Positions 1-7,640 of a stretch of DNA of 15,909 nucleotides are shown piece by piece; position 1 is the first letter of the stretch, and every line of letters starts with the position of its first letter. The notes beneath the pieces were generated by a model that was not told the origin of the DNA, ran no database searches, and was given only the letters and a program-made list of their open reading frames with translations. Position numbers and translations under genes: made by a program. Origin of the DNA: an uncultured Eubacteriales bacterium (GTDB lineage: Bacteria > Bacillota > Clostridia > Monoglobales > Monoglobaceae); the NCBI GenBank assembly GCA_905198865.1, contig CAJKEB010000041.1:1-15909 (forward strand), in the 5' to 3' direction.

Positions 1-73
1 GGCTTTTGGGGAGGCTCCCCCTCCGGGGGAGCTGTCGCCGCAGGCGACTGAGGGGACGCATAAACTATAATTT
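1..73. repeat. Right end of a palindromic intergenic repeat, cut by the window edge
   Basis: Two tight hairpins lie side by side: GCTCCCCC-tcc-GGGGGAGC (14-32) and GTCGCC-gca-GGCGAC (34-48). They are followed by TGAGGGGACG and the 13-mer TAAACTATAATTT (61-73). That 13-mer matches the right end of the two larger repeats in this window (2200-2213 and 11876-11888), but the hairpins here are different. GC-rich double hairpins of this kind are, from memory, common between genes in gut Clostridia; I cannot verify this here. The left part lies outside the window. No coding frame is convincing. Confidence 0.6.
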
Positions 74-102
74 GTCTTTTAATCCGGCAGTAAAATTAAT
101 AT

Positions 103-138
103 TTTAAAAATAAGCGGCTGAGAAAAAACTCAGCCGCT
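103..138 (-). terminator. Intrinsic terminator of the phosphofructokinase gene
   Basis: A perfect 10-bp stem AGCGGCTGAG/CTCAGCCGCT (113-122 with 129-138) has a 6-nt loop. On the minus strand it is followed by TTATTTTTAAAA. It starts 19 nt past the phosphofructokinase stop codon, which is the usual place for a Rho-independent terminator. Confidence 0.85.
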
Positions 139-156
139 GAAAAATTTATTCAATTA

Positions 157-1383
157 TTAATCCAAATACAGATGTCTCGGCAGACCGTCAACCATGAACG
201 GAATAAGCTCACCGATAATAAGCGGACGGCAGTATGCGATGAATTCATCAGAAACATAAGTACCGTCATTGATTATCCACTCATCGGGAATAACCTTCTC
301 AATGTTTGCAATTTTGTTGACATCGTATGTTGATGTAGCAATATTATACGGTTCGTTTGATGTTCTTGTGAAGATAATCATCTTACCGGTTTCGCCGTTC
401 AGAGCAGCCTGAACAGCTTCGCTGCCTGCCATAAAAGCTTCTGTAATATCGCGTCTTGCAACTATATGAGAAGCGCAGCGCTGAAGGGTACTGAACACGA
501 TACCTCTTGACTTAATTCCAAGCTGTGCGCCCACATAGTCGGCTAGATAAAGTGCAGTACCGCCAAGCGACTTATGTCCGAATGAATCTTCAAAAGTAGC
601 CTCTTTATTCGCTTCGCAGACATATTCGCCGTTTGCCAGCTTAATACCTTCTGAAACAGCAATGATAACTGCATTTTTTCTTGCTTTGACTTCTTTAACC
701 TGCTCTATAAACTTATCATAGTCAAATACAACCTCCGGAAGATAAATAAGATCAGGTCCCGGACAATCTTCAGCTCTCGAAAGTGCAGAAGCAGCGGTCA
801 GCCAGCCCGCATTTCTACCCATGATTTCAACAATGGTAACCGATTCGGACGGATATGTATTTACATCACGGATAATTTCTTTCATTGCAGAAGCGATGTA
901 TTTTGCGGCACTGCCGTAGCCCGGCGTATGGTCTGTTACAGCAAGGTCGTTATCTATTGTTTTTGGAACACCCATAAAGCGGATATCACTGCCTATTTCC
1001 TGAGCATAATTTGACAGCTTTTTGATAGTGTCCATAGAATCGTTACCGCCGATATAGAAGAAATATTTAATGTTCATTTCGTCCATAATGTCAAACAAGA
1101 GCTTATATGTAGCTTCGCTCTCTTCGACACTCGGCAGCTTATAACGGCATGTACCGAGGAATGACGACGGAGTACGCTTTAAAAGCTCAATATCCAAGTC
1201 GTTTTTTACATAATCGGACATGTCAATAAAACGACGGTTTAAAAAGCCTTCGATACCATTTCTCATACCGTAAATCTTTTCAACTCCGGCGTCTTTTGCG
1301 GCTTTAAATACACCTACAAGACTTGAATTAATAACAGAGGTTGGACCGCCGGACTGACCTACAACCACATTTCCTTTAACCAT
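157..1383 (-). CDS. pfp: 6-phosphofructokinase, pyrophosphate-dependent type
   Basis: The 408-aa protein phosphorylates fructose 6-phosphate to fructose 1,6-bisphosphate, the committing step of glycolysis, in the cytosol. The family is clear from GQSGGPTSVINSS (residues 9-21), GGNDS (112-116), PKTIDND (140-146) and the substrate-binding MGRNAGW (188-194). D144 corresponds to the catalytic Asp of E. coli PfkA. In this family two positions separate phosphoryl donors: ATP enzymes have Gly in GGDGS and in PGTIDND, whereas PPi enzymes have Asp and Lys. Here they are D115 and K141, so PPi is the predicted donor, making the step potentially reversible and ATP-sparing. Length is normal. The start is supported by GAAAGGGGAA at 1391-1400, about 7-8 nt upstream. 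The gene is monocistronic, with its own terminator at 113-138. The donor choice is inferred from two residues. Confidence 0.93.
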   Translation of the reverse strand: MVKGNVVVGQSGGPTSVINSSLVGVFKAAKDAGVEKIYGMRNGIEGFLNRRFIDMSDYVKNDLDIELLKRTPSSFLGTCRYKLPSVEESEATYKLLFDIMDEMNIKYFFYIGGNDSMDTIKKLSNYAQEIGSDIRFMGVPKTIDNDLAVTDHTPGYGSAAKYIASAMKEIIRDVNTYPSESVTIVEIMGRNAGWLTAASALSRAEDCPGPDLIYLPEVVFDYDKFIEQVKEVKARKNAVIIAVSEGIKLANGEYVCEANKEATFEDSFGHKSLGGTALYLADYVGAQLGIKSRGIVFSTLQRCASHIVARRDITEAFMAGSEAVQAALNGETGKMIIFTRTSNEPYNIATSTYDVNKIANIEKVIPDEWIINDGTYVSDEFIAYCRPLIIGELIPFMVDGLPRHLYLD

Positions 1384-1694
1384 TTTTGATTTCCCCTTTC
1401 ATTTATCTGAAATGCATTTGCCCGATATAAGATATGATTAGGCAAATTTAAATAAAAATTTATTTTATATAAGTAGTATAATAATATATATTATACAAAT
1501 AATTATATCAGAATATTTAAATATATGCAACGTCAAACTGCAAGAAAATTTATCAATTTAATTGGTAAAAAAACACAATAAACAACATCATTATAAAAAT
1601 ACTTATTGTATAATACAAAAATTGTGTGGCAAAATTATATTGATATTTAAAATAAAATATCAAATTTGATGCAGTATCGGGAGGATGATTAAAT
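1384..1694. promoter_or_regulatory. AT-rich divergent intergenic region between pfp and the 62-aa gene
   Basis: This 311-bp stretch carries no credible gene. It must hold the promoters of two divergent genes. An 8-bp-arm palindrome at 1476-1496 (GTATAATA...TATTATAC) presents a TATAAT hexamer on each strand, suggesting back-to-back -10 boxes; the -35 hexamers are not recognisable at 17-bp spacing. Another TATAAT lies at 1609-1614 on the plus strand, about 80 nt before the 62-aa gene. Near pfp there is a small palindrome AAATGCATTT (1410-1419) and the ribosome site at 1391-1400. In DNA this AT-rich, chance TATAAT matches are expected, so no promoter is assigned firmly. Confidence 0.4.
1640..1663. 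promoter_or_regulatory. Perfect 9-bp inverted repeat before the 62-aa gene
   Basis: TTGATATTT (1640-1648) and AAATATCAA (1655-1663) are perfect inverted repeats separated by 6 nt. They end 15 nt before the GGGAGG ribosome site of the 62-aa gene and 31 nt before its ATG, downstream of the TATAAT at 1609-1614. A dyad here could be a repressor operator or a leader hairpin. In AT-rich DNA it could also be chance, although 9 of 9 paired positions is above expectation. Confidence 0.35.
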
Positions 1695-1883
1695 ATGAAC
1701 AGTTTATCAATGTCACGATTCAGAAAGTCAGAGGGCAGAATAGAAGATATAGACGATAAATTTGAAATGGGAAACTCAATATCTGCGTGTGACTGCACCG
1801 GGTTAATCCAGGTTGAACCGCTGAACGATTATGAACTTGAATCGTATTATGATATATACGACTTCGGTCCGCATAATATGTAA
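1695..1883 (+). CDS. Small acidic protein of unknown function (62 aa)
   Basis: I do not recognise this protein. Gene signals are good: GGGAGG at 1679-1684 is 10 nt before the ATG, and a strong intrinsic terminator starts 15 nt after the stop. The product is hydrophilic and acidic, with no signal peptide or membrane segment. The N-terminus is basic and serine-rich (MSRFRKSEGR, residues 6-15). It is followed by an acidic stretch EDIDDKFE (17-24), a Cys-Asp-Cys pair (C32, C34), and a C-terminus rich in Glu, Tyr and Asp (ELESYYDIYDFGP, 47-59). A CxC pair could bind metal, but with only two cysteines this is speculation. It stands alone, divergent from pfp, with a dyad in its leader. Alternatives are a regulatory small protein or a sporulation-associated small protein. 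Existence is fairly likely; function is unknown. Confidence 0.7.
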   Translation: MNSLSMSRFRKSEGRIEDIDDKFEMGNSISACDCTGLIQVEPLNDYELESYYDIYDFGPHNM

Positions 1884-1898
1884 GATTAAATACCCCCC

Positions 1899-1937
1899 TC
1901 GGTTCCGCCCGTGTAATACTGGGCGGAACCGAATTTT
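1899..1937 (+). terminator. Intrinsic terminator of the 62-aa gene
   Basis: A 12-bp perfect stem TCGGTTCCGCCC/GGGCGGAACCGA (1899-1910 with 1921-1932) has a 10-nt loop and is followed by ATTTTA. It lies 15 nt past the stop codon. The T tract is short but the stem is very stable. Confidence 0.8.
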
Positions 1938-1942
1938 ATGTA

Positions 1943-2213
1943 TAAATTATAGTTTATATGATTAAACCGCAACTCGGCGGTTTGATGCGAGCATCGGTAG
2001 GCGGACGAAGTCCGCACGTTAGGCGAGCAGTCCCCTCGTCGAAGACGATTTAATATGATTACACATTCATATCGCACAAGTGCGAGGCGGCTGCGCACCT
2101 CCGTGTTCGCTGTTTCACAGCTCACCTACCGCAGTTTGCATTACCACCCATTGCATGGGCGGTGTCCGGCTCAAGCTTAGCTTGCAATGTTTATGCAATT
2201 AAACTATAATTTA
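1943..2213. repeat. Structured repeat element, short copy (271 bp), with inverted ends
   Basis: The ends are exact inverted copies: TAAATTATAGTTTA (1943-1956) and TAAACTATAATTTA (2200-2213). Inside, in order, are AAACCGC/GCGGTTT (1964-1970 with 1977-1983), GATG/CATC (1984-1987 with 1992-1995), GCGGAC-gaa-GTCCGC (2001-2015), TCGTC-gaa-GACGA (2036-2048), ATATGA/TCATAT (2053-2058 with 2067-2072), TCGCAC-aa-GTGCGA (2072-2085), GAGG/CCTC around CTGCGC (2084-2101), GCTGT-ttc-ACAGC (2109-2121), CCCAT-tgc-ATGGG and CAAGC-tta-GCTTG (2172-2184). CGGTAG (1995-2000) and CTACCG (2126-2131) can close a multibranched core. The copy at 11479-11890 keeps the same order, with changed but still paired stems. 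It encodes no credible protein. It begins 10 nt past the terminator of the 62-aa gene. Candidates are a MITE-like non-autonomous element or a structured RNA; the transcribed strand is unknown. Confidence 0.8.
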
Positions 2214-2437
2214 CAAGGTAACTCTAAAAAAATCCCATTTAGAAAAATTTCAAATTATAAGTATAACAATAGGCGATAAACTAATCCATTAATTACATTT
2301 ATTCATAAGCATGTGTTTTCTGCTTTTTGTGCATGGAACCACAACACACGAACATACAACAAAGAGACGAGCTTTTGCCCGTCTCTTTGCTAATTGGGAA
2401 GAAATCTATTAATAATTATTAAAATTATTAAGCATAA
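2214..2437. other. Gene-free stretch downstream of the SGNH esterase, with a weak terminator
   Basis: This stretch holds no supportable gene. A 10-bp perfect stem CAAAGAGACG/CGTCTCTTTG (2360-2369 with 2380-2389) lies about 50 nt past the stop of the minus-strand esterase gene and is its only candidate terminator. The tract that follows on the minus strand (TTGTATGTT) is a poor T run, so termination there would be inefficient or Rho-assisted. The remainder is AT-rich with no pattern I can name. Confidence 0.45.
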
Positions 2438-5400
2438 TTAATTTATACTTACTGTTGTTACTAAGCTGAGAGGTATGATATTATCAGTGCCGTCCCAGAC
2501 GAACAGCTTAACGGTCTTACCGCCGTCCGGCTTTGTGAAGGACAAATCTTTAACCGTTGTGCCTTCTATATCAAAGACTGCCGAATTTGTCATTGCTTTA
2601 TCATCGCCTGCATTATATACGCCGACAAGCAGTTTTGCAGTCGGATTTGTCTCTGTGCCATTATATTTAAGCTGAACCGTCAGATTACCGTCTGCGCCGA
2701 AAGTGGCTTCAGTTATCTCATAGTCGTAGCTTACCTCGGCAAAGGCAACATCAATTAAAACGTCAGATTCCGGCATAACAAATGTATATATGCCTGAGCT
2801 CTGAGCTGTTACAGCAACATTGTCGCCGTCTTTGCCTGTAACCGTTACATTTGCGTCAGCGCTGTAGCCAACTTTCGGAATAGTCTTAATCTGAACTGTA
2901 TCACCGTTGTATGCCTTGAGTGATACAACCGGTGCTCCCGGAGTGAAGTTTGCGCCTACAAATCTACCCTTTGAGCCAAGCACTGCGGCATAATATGTCT
3001 TTCCTGCCTCAACCGATACGCTTGCCATTACTTTGGATTTTACTTCAGGCTTATCGTAGTACAGCGCATCCGTTTTGGATGCTGTGCCTTCTTCGCATAT
3101 GCATACTTCCTTACCTGCACCCACATCAACTAAGTAAACGGTAAACACGCCTGATGCAGGGGCAACAAATTTTAAAGCTGTGCCCGTTATTATTCCATCG
3201 GCGAAAGTACCGTTTGTGCTTGCATGCGACACATAGGTCTTAAATGTTTTTCCGTCGTCAAAAGAGACACTTGTACTTCCGGAGGTCATATCAATCATCG
3301 GCGTAAGACCTTCCATAAGTGTTTCGCCGGCGCTTACGCTCTTGGAAGCCGCCCACTCTAAACTATGCGCTGCTAAGCTTATTTCATCAGATGCGGTATT
3401 AGCTGCGCCGAGATTGGTCAGCTCAACTGTTCCATTTTCAATGCCCGGAACGGTGGCTGCTGTATACTCCTTAGGCGGAAGAACAACTTTTGTCATTGTT
3501 GCGCTTCGCTCTACACTGAGCTTTGTCAAATCAGAGTCGCTTACAACAACGTACATATTTACACTTTCGCCTGTTGTCAGCGTTACATCAATACCCTGAA
3601 CCGCACCGGAACCGGAAACGTCATACTTCTTTGTCTCCTTCGGTGTACCGTCAATATTGATTACGTCAATAATCAGCTTGTTTGAAGGTGTGTCTGTTCC
3701 GTTATAATTAAGGCTGACACTAAGCAGACCGTTTTTAGAAATATCAACACTGCTGAACTCATACGCCGGTGCAGTATAATCTATCGCTGTGTATACAATC
3801 GGATTTTGATCCGTACCGGCGTAAGACGATGGAATAGTTGTCTGCTGATTTTCTGACTTCTTATTCTGAATCAAGCCGAACAGGAAGTAAAGCTCCTTAG
3901 CAGCCTTTTCTCTTGTAACAGCGGCTTTCGGCTCGAGCTCTGTGCCGTTTATCATCTTGCCGCGGGATATACCCTTTTCGCTTCTCATAAGGCCGAGATT
4001 ATAGACCTCATGGAAGTCTGCCAGATACTCTCTCGAAATCTGAGTTGTGTCAGTGAGATTGCCCCAGCCGACGAGAGGATAATACTGTGCGCTCGCGCCT
4101 GTCAGGTTCGGGTCGTAATTCGGGTCGTCCGGTGAGAGCGCTGTACCGTTATAGTCGGTCATGTAAACCGGCTTGTTCCAGCTGCCGTTTTCGCTCTTGC
4201 TGAATCTGAGTTCATAAGCATCAAGAATAATCGCCGCCATTACCTCACGGGTCAAATCGCCGCTATTATAGAACTTTGTGAATTCAGTTGTATCAAGACC
4301 CCATATTGCGCAAAGTGCGGCAATGAAGTCGTTTGTCTTGATATTGTCTTTTGGATTAAATTTGTTTTCGCTGTCCGTGAACATAACGCCCAGCTGCAGC
4401 ATCTTTTCAATCTGGTTTCTGTACTTGGCATTTGACGCCGGATAGCCGTTTGCAGCTGCCTCGCTGACGTCCTTTGCGCGTTCCGGGAACACTTCGGACC
4501 AGTCGCCGCTTGTGCTTGCGGACTGAACAGCGGCATCAAGATAGCCTGCAAGTTCTTTAATCTTGTCGCTTGCACCGGTGGCAGTGCTCTGGTCATAAAT
4601 GCTCTTGGCTATCAGCTGGCTGAACAGCTTGCCGGCAGCCTCTTTATAGTGTGTACCGTCAACCTTATTGTCAGGATGACCGTTTGCATACGAACCGCTG
4701 TTTGTCTTACCAGGTGATTCGCCTGCCTCAAGACTCTGGTATATAGCAATAGTTTCCTCTGCGCCTATTCTTCCAAGTTCTGTCTTTGCGAGATTGAAAA
4801 GGTCAACAAATTCAGCATTTGCGTCTGATGCCGCCTTAGTCTTCATGAATCCGGGCGAGTCCGGATTAAAGCCATTGGGCTTTGAAGTGCTTACCTGTAC
4901 GGCTCCGTTGTTAGTTCTGGGTACGCCTGAAACGAGTACCGGTGTTGCGCCTCTTGTCTCAATTGCCGTGCAGTACATATCAAGCCATGCCGGATACTGA
5001 GTTTTATCTGCGCCTCTTATAAATCTGTCGCGCGCACCGCTGGAGCTTTCGGTAGAATAGTTTGTCTCGTCATTATGCGCCGAGTGGATAAATACACAGT
5101 CGCCCTCGCAGACATTAATCAGCAGGTCATTGAAACGGCCTTCTTCATAATTGCTCTTCATGGCACGGCCGCCCATTGAATAATTAACAACATTTACCTT
5201 ATCTGAATCAAACATAGCGTAGAGCGTCTGTCCCCATGAGCTCATGCTGTCTTCTTCGAACGTATATGTTTTTTGTGTAGAATCACCAAGGATGTGTATT
5301 GTAGGTTTACTGCCCGGAGCATTATTTGAAATCGGCTCTATTACTACGCTCTCAAGACCTACTGCGCCGCCGTCTTTGGTCTTTGGCTCAATCTCTATCT

Positions 5401-5995
5401 CAATAAAATCAAAGCCCGAGGCGTATTGGTATGTCCATGTATTACCGTCCCATGCTGCCGGAGCGGTTTTCTGTACAAGACCTGCTGCGTCCCATGCGCC
5501 GCCGCTTGTGATTCTTGATGCCTGCATTCCGTTGATTGCAGCTGTTCCGGCGTCTGTCGTAGTTTTAACTACAACGTTATAAGCGCCCGGTGCTGTGTCA
5601 ACACGGAAGATCAGACCGCCGTAGTTGTTATAGTTATTAGCTCCCGCTGTACTCACCGTTGTTGTTGATGAGGTTTCGGTAATATTAACGCCTGTCTCGT
5701 CCTGAGTCAGTCTTGATGTGTCAACTTTTCTGACAGGCGCAGATGTTGAAGATCTTAAAGCGCTTGATTGACTTACAAATCCATAGCCCTTTTCGGCGCT
5801 GTAAATATCCGCTGCCTTTACATTCGTAACGCCGCTTACTTCCTCAGATTTAAAATTATAGCTCATTTCTATTCCCGCCATTTCAATTTCTCCGCCCGGC
5901 TGTGAATTATTCTCTGCCGATACAGCCGTCATTCCAACGAGTGTACTCAAAACCATTGTCAGAGCAAGTGCCATGCAGGTTAATTTTTTTTGCAT
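2438..5995 (-). CDS. Large secreted SGNH-hydrolase esterase with SLH-like and repeated beta domains
   Basis: The 1185-aa exported protein is probably a rhamnogalacturonan-acetylesterase-like deacetylase of plant polysaccharide. It opens with a signal peptide (1-27, ending AVSA). Residues 44-222 resemble the N-terminal beta-sandwich of YxiM/CE12-type esterases. The SGNH core follows (231-466): GDST with nucleophile S239, SMGGR (G276, R277), HNDE (N308), and DGTH with D446 and H449, so all catalytic blocks are present. Residues 525-710 contain about three degenerate SLH-like segments (for example 527-566 and 655-707), suggesting cell-wall attachment. A beta domain at 744-838 is repeated at 1091-1183 (shared L-x-YNGT-x-T core), flanking a putative beta-sandwich (845-1020) and an InlB-type bacterial repeat (1022-1090). 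AGGAGG at 6003-6008 supports the start. Substrate is inferred from family resemblance; other O-acetylated glycans are possible. Confidence 0.85.
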   Translation of the reverse strand: MQKKLTCMALALTMVLSTLVGMTAVSAENNSQPGGEIEMAGIEMSYNFKSEEVSGVTNVKAADIYSAEKGYGFVSQSSALRSSTSAPVRKVDTSRLTQDETGVNITETSSTTTVSTAGANNYNNYGGLIFRVDTAPGAYNVVVKTTTDAGTAAINGMQASRITSGGAWDAAGLVQKTAPAAWDGNTWTYQYASGFDFIEIEIEPKTKDGGAVGLESVVIEPISNNAPGSKPTIHILGDSTQKTYTFEEDSMSSWGQTLYAMFDSDKVNVVNYSMGGRAMKSNYEEGRFNDLLINVCEGDCVFIHSAHNDETNYSTESSSGARDRFIRGADKTQYPAWLDMYCTAIETRGATPVLVSGVPRTNNGAVQVSTSKPNGFNPDSPGFMKTKAASDANAEFVDLFNLAKTELGRIGAEETIAIYQSLEAGESPGKTNSGSYANGHPDNKVDGTHYKEAAGKLFSQLIAKSIYDQSTATGASDKIKELAGYLDAAVQSASTSGDWSEVFPERAKDVSEAAANGYPASNAKYRNQIEKMLQLGVMFTDSENKFNPKDNIKTNDFIAALCAIWGLDTTEFTKFYNSGDLTREVMAAIILDAYELRFSKSENGSWNKPVYMTDYNGTALSPDDPNYDPNLTGASAQYYPLVGWGNLTDTTQISREYLADFHEVYNLGLMRSEKGISRGKMINGTELEPKAAVTREKAAKELYFLFGLIQNKKSENQQTTIPSSYAGTDQNPIVYTAIDYTAPAYEFSSVDISKNGLLSVSLNYNGTDTPSNKLIIDVINIDGTPKETKKYDVSGSGAVQGIDVTLTTGESVNMYVVVSDSDLTKLSVERSATMTKVVLPPKEYTAATVPGIENGTVELTNLGAANTASDEISLAAHSLEWAASKSVSAGETLMEGLTPMIDMTSGSTSVSFDDGKTFKTYVSHASTNGTFADGIITGTALKFVAPASGVFTVYLVDVGAGKEVCICEEGTASKTDALYYDKPEVKSKVMASVSVEAGKTYYAAVLGSKGRFVGANFTPGAPVVSLKAYNGDTVQIKTIPKVGYSADANVTVTGKDGDNVAVTAQSSGIYTFVMPESDVLIDVAFAEVSYDYEITEATFGADGNLTVQLKYNGTETNPTAKLLVGVYNAGDDKAMTNSAVFDIEGTTVKDLSFTKPDGGKTVKLFVWDGTDNIIPLSLVTTVSIN

Positions 5996-6074
5996 TTGGT
6001 TTCCTCCTATACATTGTATAATTATTTATGCAAAATTTCCTAATATTTCTCAAATCAGGATTGATTTTGATATA

Positions 6075-6103
6075 ATTATAACATAATAGTCTTTATTTAT
6101 CAC
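6075..6103 (-). promoter_or_regulatory. Candidate sigma-A promoter of the SGNH esterase gene
   Basis: On the minus strand GTGATA (6103-6098, 4 of 6 to TTGACA) is 17 bp from TATAAT (6080-6075). The -10 box is preceded by TGT, giving the extended form TGnTATAAT. It would give a leader of about 70 nt ahead of the AGGAGG at 6008-6003. A good -10 with ideal spacing makes this plausible, but the surrounding AT-rich DNA offers other matches. Confidence 0.5.
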
Positions 6104-6223
6104 GTATGAAATTCACTTATAATATTTGATTTTTAAATATTTAAGTAATGTATAAATCCAAATATCAGTGAAATAATATATTAAACAAAAATTTTACAAA
6201 ATATTGTACCGAAAGGAGAGCTT

Positions 6224-7495
6224 ATGAAATCATATATAGGCATTGAGGATATTTACGCACGTGAAATACTTGATTCACGGGGCAACCCGACCGTAGAGGT
6301 TGAGGTATACACCGACGAGGGAGGCGTCGGCAAAGCTTCGGTTCCGTCGGGAGCTTCAACCGGTCAGTACGAGGCGCATGAGCTGCGCGACGGTGACGGC
6401 AAACGCTATTTCGGCAAGGGCGTACAGAAAGCCGTAAAGGTAATAAACGAATGTCTGGCGGAAAATCTGACGGGAATGAATATAATAGATCAGGCGGCAA
6501 TCGACAGAAAAATGATAAGACTTGACGGAACGGCGAACAAGTCAAAGCTCGGCGCAAATTCTATCTTAGGCGTATCGCTTGCCTGCGCACATGCGGCGGC
6601 TAACTCGCTCGGTATCGGGTTGTATCAGTATATCGGTGGAGTCGGTGGACTAAAGTTGCCGAAGCCCATGATGAATATAATCAACGGCGGCCGCCATGCT
6701 GACAATTCGCTCAGTATTCAGGAGTTCATGGTTGTTCCGATTGGTGCGGACTCGTTTAAGCAAAGCCTCATGTGGTGTGCGCAGGTATTCCATACCCTCA
6801 AAGGCATACTGAAAGATAAAGGCTATTCGACCTCAGTCGGCGACGAGGGCGGTTTTGCGCCTAACCTGTCAAGCGATGAGGAGGCGCTTAAGCTCATCGT
6901 TGACGCTATCCAAAGAGCGGGCTTTACACCCGGCGAACAGTTTGCTCTTGCACTTGACCCCGCCGCAAGCGAGATGTACAACGAAGCGCAGAAAGCCGGC
7001 GAGGACGGACAGTATTACTTCTGGAAGCAAAGTAAAATGCTCAGCCGCGAGGACATGGTCGGTATGTGGAACGATTACTGCCATAAGTACCCTATAATTT
7101 CGATTGAGGACGGCATGGCAGAGGACGATTTTGAGGGCTGGGAACAGCTGACCGATAAGCTCGGTGATAAAATCAAGCTTGTCGGCGACGACTTGTTTGT
7201 GACCAACAAAGAAAGACTGAAAAAAGGGTTAAATCTCAGGATTGCAAATTCCATTCTGATAAAGCCGAACCAGATAGGAACGCTCACCGAGACGCTGGAG
7301 ACTATTAATCTTGCCAAGTCGAACGGATATTCGGCAATAATTTCGCACCGAAGCGGCGAGACCGACGACTCAACCATAGCTGATATTGCCGTCGCAGTAA
7401 ACTCAGGACTTATCAAAGCCGGCGCGCCGTCAAGAGGCGAACGAGTGGCAAAGTATAACAGACTGCTCAAAATCGAAGAAGAATTGAACGGATAA
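6224..7495 (+). CDS. eno: Enolase (phosphopyruvate hydratase)
   Basis: The 423-aa cytosolic enzyme dehydrates 2-phosphoglycerate to phosphoenolpyruvate, the penultimate reaction of glycolysis. All family marks are present: AREILDSRGNPTVEVEV (12-28), the mobile-loop serine region VPSGASTG (40-47), GGRH with H158, and GDEGGFAPN with the general acid E208. Also present are metal ligands D245, E295 and D322, LIKPNQIGT with catalytic base K347, and SHRSGETDD (374-382). Length is slightly below the usual 430 or so, with no missing motif. The AAAGGAG ribosome site lies about 8 nt before the ATG. It diverges from the SGNH esterase gene and has its own terminator, so it is likely a single-gene unit. 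The identity is secure. Confidence 0.98.
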   Translation: MKSYIGIEDIYAREILDSRGNPTVEVEVYTDEGGVGKASVPSGASTGQYEAHELRDGDGKRYFGKGVQKAVKVINECLAENLTGMNIIDQAAIDRKMIRLDGTANKSKLGANSILGVSLACAHAAANSLGIGLYQYIGGVGGLKLPKPMMNIINGGRHADNSLSIQEFMVVPIGADSFKQSLMWCAQVFHTLKGILKDKGYSTSVGDEGGFAPNLSSDEEALKLIVDAIQRAGFTPGEQFALALDPAASEMYNEAQKAGEDGQYYFWKQSKMLSREDMVGMWNDYCHKYPIISIEDGMAEDDFEGWEQLTDKLGDKIKLVGDDLFVTNKERLKKGLNLRIANSILIKPNQIGTLTETLETINLAKSNGYSAIISHRSGETDDSTIADIAVAVNSGLIKAGAPSRGERVAKYNRLLKIEEELNG

Positions 7496-7532
7496 TCCAA
7501 ATTCTTAATCACAGAAGTACAGCATGATTTCG

Positions 7533-7560
7533 CAAACGTAGGACGTTTGGCTTATTTTTG
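7533..7560 (+). terminator. Intrinsic terminator of enolase
   Basis: CAAACGT-agg-ACGTTTG (7533-7549) is a perfect 7-bp stem followed by GCTTATTTTTG. It lies 37 nt beyond the enolase stop and ahead of the next promoter at 7585, separating the two transcription units. Confidence 0.7.
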
Positions 7561-7584
7561 CAGAAAAGAAGCGCTTATTTAATA

Positions 7585-7613
7585 TTGATTTTTAGCCGCT
7601 GGCATGGTATAAT
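7585..7613 (+). promoter_or_regulatory. Strong sigma-A promoter of the antiporter gene
   Basis: TTGATT (7585-7590) and a perfect TATAAT (7608-7613) are exactly 17 bp apart. The -10 is also extended, with TGG directly before TATAAT. The start of transcription would fall near 7620, just ahead of the GGAGG at 7630-7634. This is the clearest promoter in the window. Confidence 0.8.
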
Positions 7614-7640
7614 TCATAAAAAAACATGCGGAGGTAAAAA

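Noticed and set aside
1886..2125. 79-codon minus-strand frame in the short structured repeat
   Set aside because: It runs through hairpin stems. The equivalent frame in the long copy (11520-11831) shares only a few residues with it, and stem changes keep pairing rather than protein sequence.
1943..2213. CRISPR array or tRNA in the palindrome-rich intergenic region
   Set aside because: There are no regularly spaced direct repeats, and no cloverleaf with the T-loop and anticodon features of a tRNA.
6126..6156. TTGATT/TATAAA as the enolase promoter
   Set aside because: The spacing is 19 bp and other TATAAT matches occur in the same AT-rich DNA, so no single promoter can be chosen.
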